Below are positions 42,508-53,155 of a stretch of DNA of 64,000 bases, one piece after another. Source of the DNA: Arthrobacter sp. StoSoilB5 (lineage in GTDB: Bacteria; Actinomycetota; Actinomycetes; Actinomycetales; Micrococcaceae); the NCBI RefSeq assembly GCF_019977235.1, contig NZ_AP024646.1:1178001-1242000 (forward strand), given 5' to 3'. The notes beneath the pieces were generated by a model. That model was given only the letters and a program-made list of their open reading frames with translations, was not told the DNA's origin and made no database searches. Every line of letters begins with the position of its first letter. Position 1 is the first letter of the stretch. Position numbers and translations under genes: made by a program.

Positions 42508-43173
42508 CTACCTTTGTTGTTTGAGTTCTGCATGCTTCTTTTTGAGGCTGCGATGGATCTCGATCTTGCGGTTGAGTTGGGGTTCGTTTCGGAGCTTGCG
42601 TTCCAACGCGGCGATCTCGCGTTCGAGCGCCTGAATGATCGCTAGTCTGGCCGCGACCTCAGTCATTTCTTCCCCTGCCCTCACCGCTACCGGGGTCAGG
42701 GGGGCCAGCAGCCCGGCGTAGAGGGCGGGGAGATTGATCGCGGTAGGGAGCGGCTGCCGTTCGGTGTCGGCGTGCTGCCAGTCCGTCCAGTAGTAGGCGC
42801 TGAGCTTGGGCGCACCCGTGCCGAGATGTTTGTGCGCGGCCACCATACGCACGTCCGCATCGGCGTCATCTCCTCGGGTGATCTCGAAGATGATGGGGAA
42901 CGGGATGGCTCTGTCAATGGCCGTTAAGACCGACTCGGAGACATCGTCCACCTTGGCGTCGACCTCGAATACTTGCACCTCCGGTACGGCTCCGCTACCA
43001 GGGAGATTAATGGTGGCTTCGGCGAGCTTGTACGCCCATGTGATGCGCTGGACCTCGGAAACGAACTTCTCACGAAGAGCTGCACTGACGGTACCGTGCT
43101 CGTAAAACCTCTCTTTGGGCACCCGGCTGCCCAATGCCGCAGCGGCTGGCCACCTGTATAGCAGATCAGTCAC
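42508..43173 (-). CDS. DUF4391 protein
   Basis: About 222 residues from GTG 43173, which overlaps the helicase stop by 8 bases and has GGGG 7 bases upstream; an upstream TTG would add nine residues. The core has RVPKERFYEHGTVSAALREKF and FPIIFEITRGDD, and the C-terminus is a charged coiled-coil (ALEREIAALERKLRNEPQLNRKIEIHRS). DUF4391 proteins are known to accompany type III-like R-M and helicase genes, but their job is not known; structural bridging is a guess. It sits between helicase and Mod. Confidence 0.78.
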   Translation of the reverse strand: MTDLLYRWPAAAALGSRVPKERFYEHGTVSAALREKFVSEVQRITWAYKLAEATINLPGSGAVPEVQVFEVDAKVDDVSESVLTAIDRAIPFPIIFEITRGDDADADVRMVAAHKHLGTGAPKLSAYYWTDWQHADTERQPLPTAINLPALYAGLLAPLTPVAVRAGEEMTEVAARLAIIQALEREIAALERKLRNEPQLNRKIEIHRSLKKKHAELKQQR

Positions 43174-46100
43174 GTGAAAACCCCGTTTGGTTGCGGTCAA
43201 CCACGGCGATGAAGGCGATGAGTTCGAAGTCGTCTAGTCCTGCAATGTTCTGGGTGAGGGCGGTTGTGTGGCCTCCTGTGAAAAGGCTGTCAATGTCGCG
43301 CTCCTCGGTGACCTCGATCATCGAATGAATCGCGTCGGTGAGCAGCTCGGAGTACTTGCTCATCTCAGCGCCCTCGGCTGTGGCGGCGTTGAAGACGTGA
43401 GCAACGTCGGCGACAGGCTGGTCGTAGGGGCGGCATCCGGCGCGCAGCAGGTCGAGCAAGTGCTTTGCCTCGGTGTGGTCGACGATTACGTTGCCGTCGT
43501 CGTCGAGGTAGACGAGGTAGTGCGGATGAAGCCGGTTGCCGCGGTTGATGTTCTCATCGGCGTTCACGTTCCGCAGAGCGAAGACTACCCCAGGCTTCAA
43601 ACCTTTGTCGGGGTCTGCAGGGATGACGGCATGCAGGCCCTTGGGGGCGGCGGCGAGGTCGCCGCATTCCTTGATGTAGCCAAGGAGGTCCATCCGGAAG
43701 TCGTTGAGCCCGAGGTCTGTGATAGAGACGCCGGTACGTACATCCTCGAGTTCAATGACCTCCTCCTGAAGCTTGCGGAGCTGCTCCTTGCGGAATGCGG
43801 CGTCGGAGTCTTCCAGGGTGAGGACGTTGTCGTCGGCCGTGCCCGCGACGTCGGCTATAACCATGCGGTTCTCAACGCGTTCCTTGAGGTTGATGTATTC
43901 ATCGAGCGAGATGTCGGGCCAGAAGTTAACCAGCTGGATGACCTGGTTGATGGAGCCGATGCGATCGATGCGGCCAAAGCGCTGGACGATCCGAACGGGG
44001 TTCCAGTGGATGTCGTAGTTGATCAGGTAGTCGCAGTCCTGGAGGTTCTGGCCCTCGCTGATGACGTCAGTGCCAATGAGTACGTCCAGCTCACGGGTCT
44101 CTTTCGGCATAATGAGGTGGCGCTGCTTAGAGCGCGGGGAGAACATAGACATCACCTGCTGGAAATCGAACCCCGTGCCCAGCGTCGTCTTCGTATGGTT
44201 GCCACCAGTGATGAGAGCCGTCTCGAGTTCCGCCTCGGCAAGAGCAGGTGCGAGTTCACGGTACAGATAGTTGGCTGTATCGGCGAAAGCGGAGAATACG
44301 AGCACCTTCCGGTTACCAGGGTTGATCTGGTTGGCCGCCTTAAAGGCTATCAGCTGTTTGAGCCTCTGGAGCTTGAGGTCGTGGTCGGGGGTCACTTTAC
44401 GCATTTCATCAAGCAGTTCACGCAGCGTCTCGCGGTCATTCCACAAGTCTCGGCGCCAGGATTCGATGTCGAGATCATCGAGGTCGATCTTGATTTTCTC
44501 CCCAAAGGAGAGCGCCTCGATGTTCGCATCGTCCTGATCTTCGACGTCGAAGTCGAGGTCAATCAGTTCGGCGCTCAGGTCGCTGGGGAAGGACCCCCGC
44601 GAGCTGGTGCGGACTAGGGCACTGTCAACGGCGTCCTCGATCTTGCTGAGCGTCAGGCGGAATGCGTCGACGGAACTTTCCAGGCGCTTGAGGAGGTTGA
44701 CGGTCATCAGCTTCTTCAGGCCCTGCTCGCGGCCCTGCTGGCCGAGGTTGGAACGGGCGTTACCCGCGGTGACGTTGTATAGGTCCTGGTACTTGCTGAT
44801 CCGGCTAGGGAACACGTACGCCAGCGGCGTGTAGACCGCCAGCGTGAGCACCTGGAGCTGTTCGAAGATGTCGTTGAAGCTCGGCAACTCCGGCAGATCA
44901 GTGAGCGGTTCGCGGATAGACTTTGGGGCCAACCGCTCCGGAAAACCGCCGATCTCGGTGGTGTCGTAAAACGCCTGGATGTGCTTACGGGACCGAGCGA
45001 TGGTCACTGAGTCGAGCAATTCAAAGAAATCGAAGTCGAGCATCTGGAGGATTCGTTCGGTTGTTCGGTTCTCCGGGTCAAGCTTCGACCACGCGTTGAA
45101 AACTCGCTGAGCGTCGCTGAAGACCTTCTCGACCGTAGTGGAGATGTTTAGGTGCTGGGCGAGGTTCTCCGACTCGCCCTCGTATGCCAGCTGAAGCTGA
45201 TTCTTCAGGTCATTGAACCGGTTGTTCACCGGGGTTGCCGACAGCATCAACACTTTGGTCTTCACACCTTCGCGGATAACTTGGCGCATGAGCCGTTGGT
45301 AACGGGACTCTTTCTCCTCGGCATAGTCGGCGTTGCGGAAGTTGTGCGATTCGTCTATGACGACAAGGTCATAGTTGCCCCAGTTGATCCGATCTAGCCT
45401 GAGTCCGAGGGACTCGCCCCGTGTGCGGGACAGGTCGGTGTGGGCCAGCACGTCATAGTTGAACCGGTCAGTAGCGAAGATGTTCGTTGTGAGGTTGGCG
45501 TTGTAGTTCGTCCAGTTCTCGGCGAGCTTCTTAGGGCACAACACCAGCACCGACTTGTTGCGCAGCTCGTAGTACTTGATCACTGCCAGCGCGGTGAACG
45601 TTTTGCCTAAGCCCACACTATCGGCGAGGATGCAGCCGTTGTAGGTCTCCAGCTTGTTGATAATCCCCGCCGCAGCATCTTGTTGAAACTTGTAAAGACT
45701 CTGCCAGATCCTCGTGTCCTGGTAACCCGTGCGATCGTTAGGTAGCACGTCTTCACTCAGTTCATCGAGGAATTCCGAGAAAATATTGTACAACATTAGG
45801 AAGTAGATCCGCTCCGGAGAGTTCTCTACGTACACACTCTCTATGTGCTTGAATACAGCGTCCGTCACATCGTCCAGCTGCGCTGGGTTGTGCCAGATCT
45901 GATCGAACAGTTCGACGTACTGCGTGGTCATCGGCGCTTCGTCGAACTTGGTGACGAAGTTCGAAACCGCGTTGCCGCGTTCATAGCCGAGGTCTGTCGA
46001 GGTAAAACCCTGAAGCGGCTGGTACACGGCGTTGCCGTTCGCGATCGCGAACTGCTGCATCGGCGCACCGGTCTTATTCGATCGGAAGCGAACCTTTCGG

Positions 46101-46441
46101 CGCACCCAATCCGCACATTCCCGCGCGATGGCGCGCTGGGTCATTTGATTACGCAAACGGATCTCGAATTCGGACCCGTAAAGGGTCGATTTACCGTTCA
46201 CGACCTGGGGGATGAAGAACTGCCGTCGTTCTTTCGCTAATCGATCGGTAACCTGAGACGTTACAAATGTTGGTGAAGTGAAGATGAATTCGAGCTCGGA
46301 AACTTGCTCCAGCTCCTTGCGGAGCGCCTCAAACGCGAAGATGGAAAAGGTCGACGCTGCGATGCGCAACTTCGAGCCCGGTTTGATTTCGGCTCTGAGA
46401 TCCTCGCCGAGCACCGCATTGATGTTGTCGATAATGCGCAT
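43166..46441 (-). CDS. Large PLD/SNF2-like helicase of the extended R-M operon
   Basis: 1091 residues. The N-terminus (about 1-120) resembles a phospholipase D-like domain (LRIAASTFSIFAFEAL and IFTSPTFVTSQV), without a clear HKD pair. Helicase lobes follow: Walker A DSVGLGKT at 274-281, DESH at 363-366, and motifs such as MLSATPVNNRF and QRFGRIDRIGS near 860. It is a SNF2-like helicase of the class linked to DNA modification systems. It is the first gene of the operon; AAGGA precedes ATG. Confidence 0.88.
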   Translation of the reverse strand: MRIIDNINAVLGEDLRAEIKPGSKLRIAASTFSIFAFEALRKELEQVSELEFIFTSPTFVTSQVTDRLAKERRQFFIPQVVNGKSTLYGSEFEIRLRNQMTQRAIARECADWVRRKVRFRSNKTGAPMQQFAIANGNAVYQPLQGFTSTDLGYERGNAVSNFVTKFDEAPMTTQYVELFDQIWHNPAQLDDVTDAVFKHIESVYVENSPERIYFLMLYNIFSEFLDELSEDVLPNDRTGYQDTRIWQSLYKFQQDAAAGIINKLETYNGCILADSVGLGKTFTALAVIKYYELRNKSVLVLCPKKLAENWTNYNANLTTNIFATDRFNYDVLAHTDLSRTRGESLGLRLDRINWGNYDLVVIDESHNFRNADYAEEKESRYQRLMRQVIREGVKTKVLMLSATPVNNRFNDLKNQLQLAYEGESENLAQHLNISTTVEKVFSDAQRVFNAWSKLDPENRTTERILQMLDFDFFELLDSVTIARSRKHIQAFYDTTEIGGFPERLAPKSIREPLTDLPELPSFNDIFEQLQVLTLAVYTPLAYVFPSRISKYQDLYNVTAGNARSNLGQQGREQGLKKLMTVNLLKRLESSVDAFRLTLSKIEDAVDSALVRTSSRGSFPSDLSAELIDLDFDVEDQDDANIEALSFGEKIKIDLDDLDIESWRRDLWNDRETLRELLDEMRKVTPDHDLKLQRLKQLIAFKAANQINPGNRKVLVFSAFADTANYLYRELAPALAEAELETALITGGNHTKTTLGTGFDFQQVMSMFSPRSKQRHLIMPKETRELDVLIGTDVISEGQNLQDCDYLINYDIHWNPVRIVQRFGRIDRIGSINQVIQLVNFWPDISLDEYINLKERVENRMVIADVAGTADDNVLTLEDSDAAFRKEQLRKLQEEVIELEDVRTGVSITDLGLNDFRMDLLGYIKECGDLAAAPKGLHAVIPADPDKGLKPGVVFALRNVNADENINRGNRLHPHYLVYLDDDGNVIVDHTEAKHLLDLLRAGCRPYDQPVADVAHVFNAATAEGAEMSKYSELLTDAIHSMIEVTEERDIDSLFTGGHTTALTQNIAGLDDFELIAFIAVVDRNQTGFSRD

Positions 46442-46854
46442 CCTGGCGGTCCTTCCTGTCCTCGTCGGCGAGAAGCGGGGGGCCTGAGCCTGGCTCCGAA
46501 ACGCTGGTCGGGGTCGAGTGTATGAGTGTCAACAGAGCAACACTATCTTGGGTAGTCGAAACAGCCGTCGTGCCTCGCAGATCGGGCGAAGCACAGTGGA
46601 ACTATTTGGGTCAATGCAACTCTCGTGTGGGTAACGACGGCTCGAGCGAACCGGCTCGTCTCCTGCTCCGCAGATATGACATCTGACGCGACGTCTTAGT
46701 GGGGCCTGCAGTGTCCGTCCGATTAGTATGGCGTCATAGGACGATCAGTCTCTCCCCCCATACGTCTCGTTCGCCTCTAGGTTGGGTCATAGGGAGTGAA
46801 GAGGGGTGGGCACCGGAAGGTTGCATTCACCCAAGTTGGGGAACAAGGAGTCAA
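46442..46854. other. Divergent intergenic region of two defence units
   Basis: 413 bases with no credible gene, between the helicase and GmrSD-like starts. A TTGACA lies on the minus strand near 46528-46533, but no AT-rich -10 follows at the right distance. No other structure is evident. Confidence 0.5.
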
Positions 46855-48645
46855 ATGGCAAAGTACAAGGTCACTCAGTCGGCTGTTACTCAACTTCTGG
46901 AGGACGTCCGGCGAGAGCAGATCGCCATTCCCGAGCTCCAGCGGCCGTTCGTGTGGGACAGCGTAAAAGTTCGTGATCTTGTGGACTCGCTCTACAAGGG
47001 TTACCCGGTCGGCTACCTGATTACTTGGCAGTCCGTGGGTGCCTACCTCAAAGGTGGTCAATTGGCCGCCCACCAGCACATCTTGATCGATGGGCAGCAG
47101 CGCGTCACGGCGCTCCGTGCTGCCATTGCAGGTCTGAAGGTTGTCAATAAGCGATACAAACCGGTACGCATCGTTATAGCCTTCAACCCGGTCCGGGAAG
47201 AGTTCGCAACCCTAACACCTCCCATTGCAAAGAATCCCGAATGGATTCCGGATATCAGCGAGTTGTTTAATGCGACTTCCACGTACACGTTCGTGAAAGC
47301 CTACTTCGACGCCAACCCAGAAATCGACCATGCCGCGGTCGAAGCAAGCATTGACCGTCTGCAGGCTATCAAGAACGCACAGATCGGCATCATCTCCCTT
47401 GATGACGATCTCGACGTTGAAACAGTTGCTGAGATTTTCATCCGAATCAACTCCAAGGGCGTCCCGCTCAGTAGCGCGGACTTCGCCATGAGTAAAATCG
47501 CCACTTATGGAGAACGCGGCCGCAATATCCGCAAGCTGATCGACTACTTCTGCCAGCTTGCGATAGCTCCTCACGCCTACGTCGACATCCAGGACAACGA
47601 TTCAGACTTCGCAGCAACGCCGTACCTTAAGTCGATCTCTTGGTTAAAGGATGACGCTGACGACCTATACGACCCCCAATACAGCGATATTATCCGCGTC
47701 GCAGGGCTACTGGGGTTCAGCCGCGGAAAGGCCTCGTCCATCGTGAGTGAGCTTTCTGGACGCGATCCCGAAACCCGAAAAGTGGACGAATCCCGCATCC
47801 CCGTTGCCTATGACAAGCTGGAAGCGGCGCTACTGGAGATCGTGAAAAAGTATCACTTCGAGAACTTCGTCATGGTCATAAAATCTGCGGGCTTCATCGC
47901 CTCCAACATGATTGGTTCAAAGAACGCACTAAACTTTGCGTACGCCCTTTACCTCCGTCTGCGCTCCGATGGCACGCTGTCAGAAGGTGAGCGCAAGCGC
48001 ATCGTCCGGCGCTGGTTCGTCCTGTCTATGCTGACGGGCCGACACTCAGGGAGTTTCGAGTCGATATGGGAGCAGGACATCCGGAGGATCGGCACCCTTG
48101 GCGCTGCGGCGTACCTCAAGCAAATTGAGGAGTCAGAGCTGACGGATGGCTTCTGGGAAGTGTCCCTACCCAACGCCTTAGAGACCACTAGCTCGACCAG
48201 TCCGTTCTTCCAAACTTTTCTTGCTGCGCAGGTCGCGACCGGTGCTCGTGGCTTTCTATCGAAGAGCATCACGGTTTCAGCCATGCACGAGCAATCAGGG
48301 GACATCCACCATGTCGTTCCAAAGGATTATCTTCAAAAGAACGGGTTCCCTGACCGGGGGGACTATAATCAAGTAGCCAACTTCGCACTGACCGAGACCG
48401 CCATTAACATCAGCATCGGTAACAAACCACCGGTTGAATACATGGCAGAAATATCCGCACAAATTGCTTCCGGAAAACTTACTCTAGGTGAAATTATAGA
48501 GGGTTCTGATCTCAAAAGAAATTTCATCGAGAATGCAATACCAGCAAATCTTTTCGAGGTAACTGCAGGATCATACCCCGAGTTTCTGTCAGTCCGACGT
48601 AAGCTCATTGCAGCTTTTATTCGCTCTTATTTCAATCAGCTCTAG
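46855..48645 (+). CDS. GmrSD-like type IV restriction protein (DUF262 plus HNH-like end)
   Basis: 596 residues from ATG 46855; AAGGAG lies 4 bases upstream. The DUF262 (GmrS-like, ParB/Srx fold) domain has ILIDGQQRVTALRA with DGQQR at residues 79-83, and IPELQRPFVWD near 25-35. The C-terminal end has HHVVPKDYL at 485-493 with an N-rich GDYNQVANFAL segment, like the DUF1524 nuclease part of GmrD. Both halves are fused in one chain. These enzymes cut DNA with glucosylated or modified bases and usually need NTP. It is divergent from the type III-like operon. Confidence 0.87.
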   Translation: MAKYKVTQSAVTQLLEDVRREQIAIPELQRPFVWDSVKVRDLVDSLYKGYPVGYLITWQSVGAYLKGGQLAAHQHILIDGQQRVTALRAAIAGLKVVNKRYKPVRIVIAFNPVREEFATLTPPIAKNPEWIPDISELFNATSTYTFVKAYFDANPEIDHAAVEASIDRLQAIKNAQIGIISLDDDLDVETVAEIFIRINSKGVPLSSADFAMSKIATYGERGRNIRKLIDYFCQLAIAPHAYVDIQDNDSDFAATPYLKSISWLKDDADDLYDPQYSDIIRVAGLLGFSRGKASSIVSELSGRDPETRKVDESRIPVAYDKLEAALLEIVKKYHFENFVMVIKSAGFIASNMIGSKNALNFAYALYLRLRSDGTLSEGERKRIVRRWFVLSMLTGRHSGSFESIWEQDIRRIGTLGAAAYLKQIEESELTDGFWEVSLPNALETTSSTSPFFQTFLAAQVATGARGFLSKSITVSAMHEQSGDIHHVVPKDYLQKNGFPDRGDYNQVANFALTETAINISIGNKPPVEYMAEISAQIASGKLTLGEIIEGSDLKRNFIENAIPANLFEVTAGSYPEFLSVRRKLIAAFIRSYFNQL

Positions 48646-48966
48646 GAAAGAGTTTTATAATTCTGTTTCAGGCCTGAATTCCAAACGAAATGACTGGAAC
48701 CCTTTGCGTTCTCTTAGGTGTGTGGACAAGCTTGCCTTAGACGACTTTGCTCTGCTGAAGGTATTCCCTGTCACAAGGTAACGATGTACCTGATATGCAA
48801 CTCAGGCCAGTGGAAGCTCCTATCCTCATTCCACATTGAGCCAAATCCTTTGATTTCGACGGCATCAAGCTTTGTTAAGAGACTCCAAGGTGGCCCAAAT
48901 TGGTTTAGAATACTTCAGCCGGCCGAGAATTTGCATGTACCTGCCAGCCCAGGCTGGTTATGGACC
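48646..48966. other. AT-rich convergent gap with a palindrome
   Basis: 320 bases between the GmrSD-like and McrA-like genes. TTCAGGCCTGAA (48667-48678) is a perfect 12-base palindrome 22 bases after the GmrSD stop. No gene is seen; possibly a terminator region without a T-run. Confidence 0.5.
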
Positions 48967-50154
48967 CTACGAGGAGTTAGCGCGTCTAGAGGAAGCCGCG
49001 GAGATCTGCTCCTGATAAGCAAGATGTTCGTAGTTCAGGCCGTGTGCGCTCGCCACGGTGAGCTTTCCTGCTGGCTTCCCTAGATTCAATATCGTGCCGT
49101 CGGGCCGAACAGTTAGGGCGTGTCCGTCAAAAAGGGCGTGGCAGTTTGGGCAAAGGCACAGGATGTTCTCCAAATTATCCGGGCCGTTGTGGGGGATGCC
49201 CAATGGGCGGATATGTGCGCCCTCCGAATATGCCCCGGCGGCCGTGAGGAGTCTGGTTCTGCATATCTGGCAGGTGTTGTCATAGAGGCGTTTGACGGAA
49301 GCTGCGACGTCGTAGTTCCGAATGATCCGATTGACGTGTGCGCTGCGTCGAAGCGGCGTTACATCCTCCCCGCGGGTCAAAGCCGTAGCAACTTCATCGG
49401 GTATGAGACTGTCGCCGGCAACTGCTCGGAGTTGGTAAATCAGGACTTTCCAGCCGTCACGCATGCCCCAGCCCCAGTTCGTGACCGTGAACAGCCCTAG
49501 GTAGACGTATTCATTGTGGGACTTCCTAGCTGTGAGCACGGACTCCTTGGCCAGGACGCGAACAGGCCGGCCAAGTTTGTAATTCTCGACGAGGCCAAGG
49601 TTGCCCTTTGCCAGCTTTTGATCGGCAATGTGCCGGCCTGTGTTAGCGTCGCGGCCGCCAAAGCCGGTGTAGGTGATCAGGTCGCCTTGAATCTCGTCAT
49701 CAGAGTATCCGTCGGAAAGGCAAATGGATTGGGTGCCGTCTGCCTGACCAGCGATGCCTGCCTGCGTGGTCCTGTGAACACCGGCGTCATAGGCCTCCCG
49801 CCTATCCTTGAAAACTGTCCCTGGCGGACAATCCGGGATTTCCCCATATATGACCCCCGGCTTGACGCTGTTGCGCCGGATTAGCTCTATGCCGAAGCGC
49901 TTCAGTGCCCTTCCAGCCTCTTCTCCGCCTGAGAAAAGCCGGATGGACAGCGTGCCCTTGGCAGGATGCTGTTTTCCGTAGGCAACTGCCAAAAGCGGTT
50001 TGGAGTCGATCAGCATGCCGTCGACTTCAGCAAAGTACCGGGCGGACGGTTGTTGCCCGTACTTCGCAAGGAAGGCATCACGTCCAAGAATCCTAAATTC
50101 ATCGACGGCCCTTGAAATTGCTGATGGATCCGTCAGCTCCGACAATGCCCCCAC
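48967..50154 (-). CDS. McrA-like type IV restriction enzyme: SRA and HNH domains
   Basis: 395 residues; start GTG 50154 has GGGGGT 6 bases upstream. Residues 1-95 resemble the N-terminal head domain of ScoMcrA-like proteins (AISRAVDEFRILGRDAFLAKYG). Residues about 99-247 are an SRA (YDG) domain that would bind modified cytosine (VIYGEIPDCPPGTVF, YTGFGGRD, ESVLTARKSHNEY). The HNH nuclease has CQIC (295-298), AHIRPL (313-318) and CPNCHALF (335-342), metal-finger type. Unlike ScoMcrA, it seems to lack space for a sulfur-binding domain between SRA and HNH. It should cut methylated phage or plasmid DNA. Confidence 0.9.
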   Translation of the reverse strand: MGALSELTDPSAISRAVDEFRILGRDAFLAKYGQQPSARYFAEVDGMLIDSKPLLAVAYGKQHPAKGTLSIRLFSGGEEAGRALKRFGIELIRRNSVKPGVIYGEIPDCPPGTVFKDRREAYDAGVHRTTQAGIAGQADGTQSICLSDGYSDDEIQGDLITYTGFGGRDANTGRHIADQKLAKGNLGLVENYKLGRPVRVLAKESVLTARKSHNEYVYLGLFTVTNWGWGMRDGWKVLIYQLRAVAGDSLIPDEVATALTRGEDVTPLRRSAHVNRIIRNYDVAASVKRLYDNTCQICRTRLLTAAGAYSEGAHIRPLGIPHNGPDNLENILCLCPNCHALFDGHALTVRPDGTILNLGKPAGKLTVASAHGLNYEHLAYQEQISAASSRRANSS

Positions 50155-50559
50155 AGAAGTACCCCCACTGTCCTCGTCCCTTTTGTAGCCGGCTACGGTC
50201 CGAGGTCACGAAGCGGCGGATCGTCTGAGTAATGGCATCGGTGCCAACGATCTGCTGTCAAAAATATATGAAGAAGCGCGTCACGTCTCGTTCCTGGTTG
50301 ACACATATATTGGGGACTTCTGTCTCACATGCAGTTTGGCCGGGTCACAGGCTGAGCTGTCGCCGTTGTAGCGGAACTCGAGTGTGTGAGGTGTCGGGGA
50401 GGACGTCCCCTAAGGCGACTGTCGCCGTCGTCGTATTTTCCTGGTGGCGGTTGGCACCCCAGACCGTCGTGGACGTTGTCGCTCGCTGGCAGGAACGGCT
50501 GTAGAGCGTCACGCGTCAAGGCCACGTCTCAGCGCTCTTTACGCTCGTCGCGTCACATA
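50155..50559. other. Long gap upstream of the amino acid permease, no gene seen
   Basis: About 405 bases. It contains GGCGAC-T-GTCGCC (50414-50426), a perfect 13-base dyad with no assigned role. Several short frames are present but none has a ribosome site or a recognisable sequence. Confidence 0.45.
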
Positions 50560-50606
50560 TTGACTGTGACCCGCCTCACCGTCACAATAAATGAACGTTA
50601 TTCATT
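50560..50606 (+). promoter_or_regulatory. Promoter with operator at the start site, for the APC permease
   Basis: TTGACT (50560-50565) and CACAAT (50583-50588) are 17 bases apart. A 17-base inverted repeat AATGAA-cgtta-TTCATT (50590-50606) covers the predicted transcription start, so a repressor bound there would block initiation. The permease start lies 154 bases further on. The regulator is not in this window. Confidence 0.6.
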
Positions 50607-50759
50607 TCCATCTTCCGTTGGCGAGTGTCCTCCATCGAGTGCTCACGAGCCAGGCCAGCACGTCAGGATCGCGGGAACCCCGCAGGTCCAGTCGCAGCTA
50701 CGAAGTTTCGGCCTCGCCGTAGCTTCGTTAGTAACTCAGCATGACGACTTAGGATCCCC

Positions 50760-52142
<1,383 letters not shown>

Positions 52143-52300
52143 AACCGCTGCTAGCGCCGACGTTTGGTGAGGCCTCAGCGGCACGTGCGTTCGCCGTCGT
52201 CGATGTTCTCCGTTGGCCGTTGCTTCGTAAAGCATCCTGTGGAAGCCTCGGAGTGATCCCGTCGCCGGGGTGACGGCGGGCGGACGAGAAGGAGCCCGGC

Positions 52301-52909
52301 ATGGGACTCATCCACATCGACCTGTTCACTACGCTGGACGGCGTGGCGCAAGCGCCGGGCGGACCTGAAGAGGACCCGGCCGGTGGTTTCAAGTTTGGCG
52401 GCTGGCAGGCGCCTCTGTTCGATGACGTGGTCGGCGAGCAGGTCGAATCCGGGATGGTGGGGATGGACGCCCTGCTTCTTGGGCGCCGGACGTACGACAT
52501 CTTTGCCGGGTACTGGCCGCACCAGGACGGGGGCATAGCGCAGCTGTTCAACCGGATTCCGAAGTACGTGGCCTCGCGCCAGACGCTGAACCTTGAGTGG
52601 GATGGCTCGTCTCTGCTCGGTCCTGATGTGGTGGCTGCCTTGAACGAACTGCGTGGCAGGCACGAACATATCCACGTCATTGGCAGTCTCGACTTCGTGC
52701 AGACGCTGTTCGCTGAGCGGCTCTTCGATCGGCTCACGCTTTGGGTGTATCCGATCCTCCTCGGTGGCGGGAAGAAGGTCTTCGCCGCTGGGGTGGTTCC
52801 GACAAACCTACGACTCATCGAGCCGGTGGTCGCCTCGCCGAAGGGTGCCGTGATGCAGCGCTACGCGTTGGTTGACGGGACGCCCGGGGTGGGGGATATG
52901 TCGGCGTAA
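52301..52909 (+). CDS. Dihydrofolate reductase-like RibD C-terminal domain protein
   Basis: 202 residues; AAGGAG is 6 bases upstream of ATG. It has the conserved MGLIHIDLFTTLDGVAQAPGG start, GMVGMDALLLGRRTYDIFAGYWP middle and IHVIGSLDFVQTLFAERLFDRLTLWVYPILLGGG motif of the RibD C-terminal/DHFR-like family. Such proteins use NADPH; the substrate is unknown, and folate reduction is not implied. It is 160 bases after the permease and could be separately transcribed. Confidence 0.92.
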   Translation: MGLIHIDLFTTLDGVAQAPGGPEEDPAGGFKFGGWQAPLFDDVVGEQVESGMVGMDALLLGRRTYDIFAGYWPHQDGGIAQLFNRIPKYVASRQTLNLEWDGSSLLGPDVVAALNELRGRHEHIHVIGSLDFVQTLFAERLFDRLTLWVYPILLGGGKKVFAAGVVPTNLRLIEPVVASPKGAVMQRYALVDGTPGVGDMSA

Positions 52910-53107
52910 GGAACGTGTTCACCGGTAGCGCTGCTGTCCTCTGATCCGCAGGCTCCACGGCAGCCATCGCAAATGGCGACGCCGGCCGAATTCGAGGCGG
53001 TCCACTACGCGCCCCCGGAACTCGTATGACTGCGGCACGGACCCTGCGCCGGTTCAGTCAGACCGTGGTGAGAGTCGACGGATACAACCAATTAGCTTGT
53101 CAAGCTC

Positions 53108-53155
53108 TTGACCGGGGCGGATCCCACCCTTAGAGTTCTGATATATGAGTCATAT
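53108..53155 (+). promoter_or_regulatory. Promoter and operator for the MFS transporter
   Basis: TTGACC (53108-53113) and TAGAGT (53131-53136) are 17 bases apart. Just after, ATATGA-g-TCATAT (53143-53155) is a perfect 13-base dyad, covering the likely start site, similar to GntR-type operators. The cognate regulator is not in the window. Confidence 0.55.

Noticed and set aside
46442..46854. A minus-strand TTGACA near 46528 as the promoter of the R-M operon
   Set aside because: No AT-rich -10 sequence follows at 16-18 bases, so it was not listed as a promoter.
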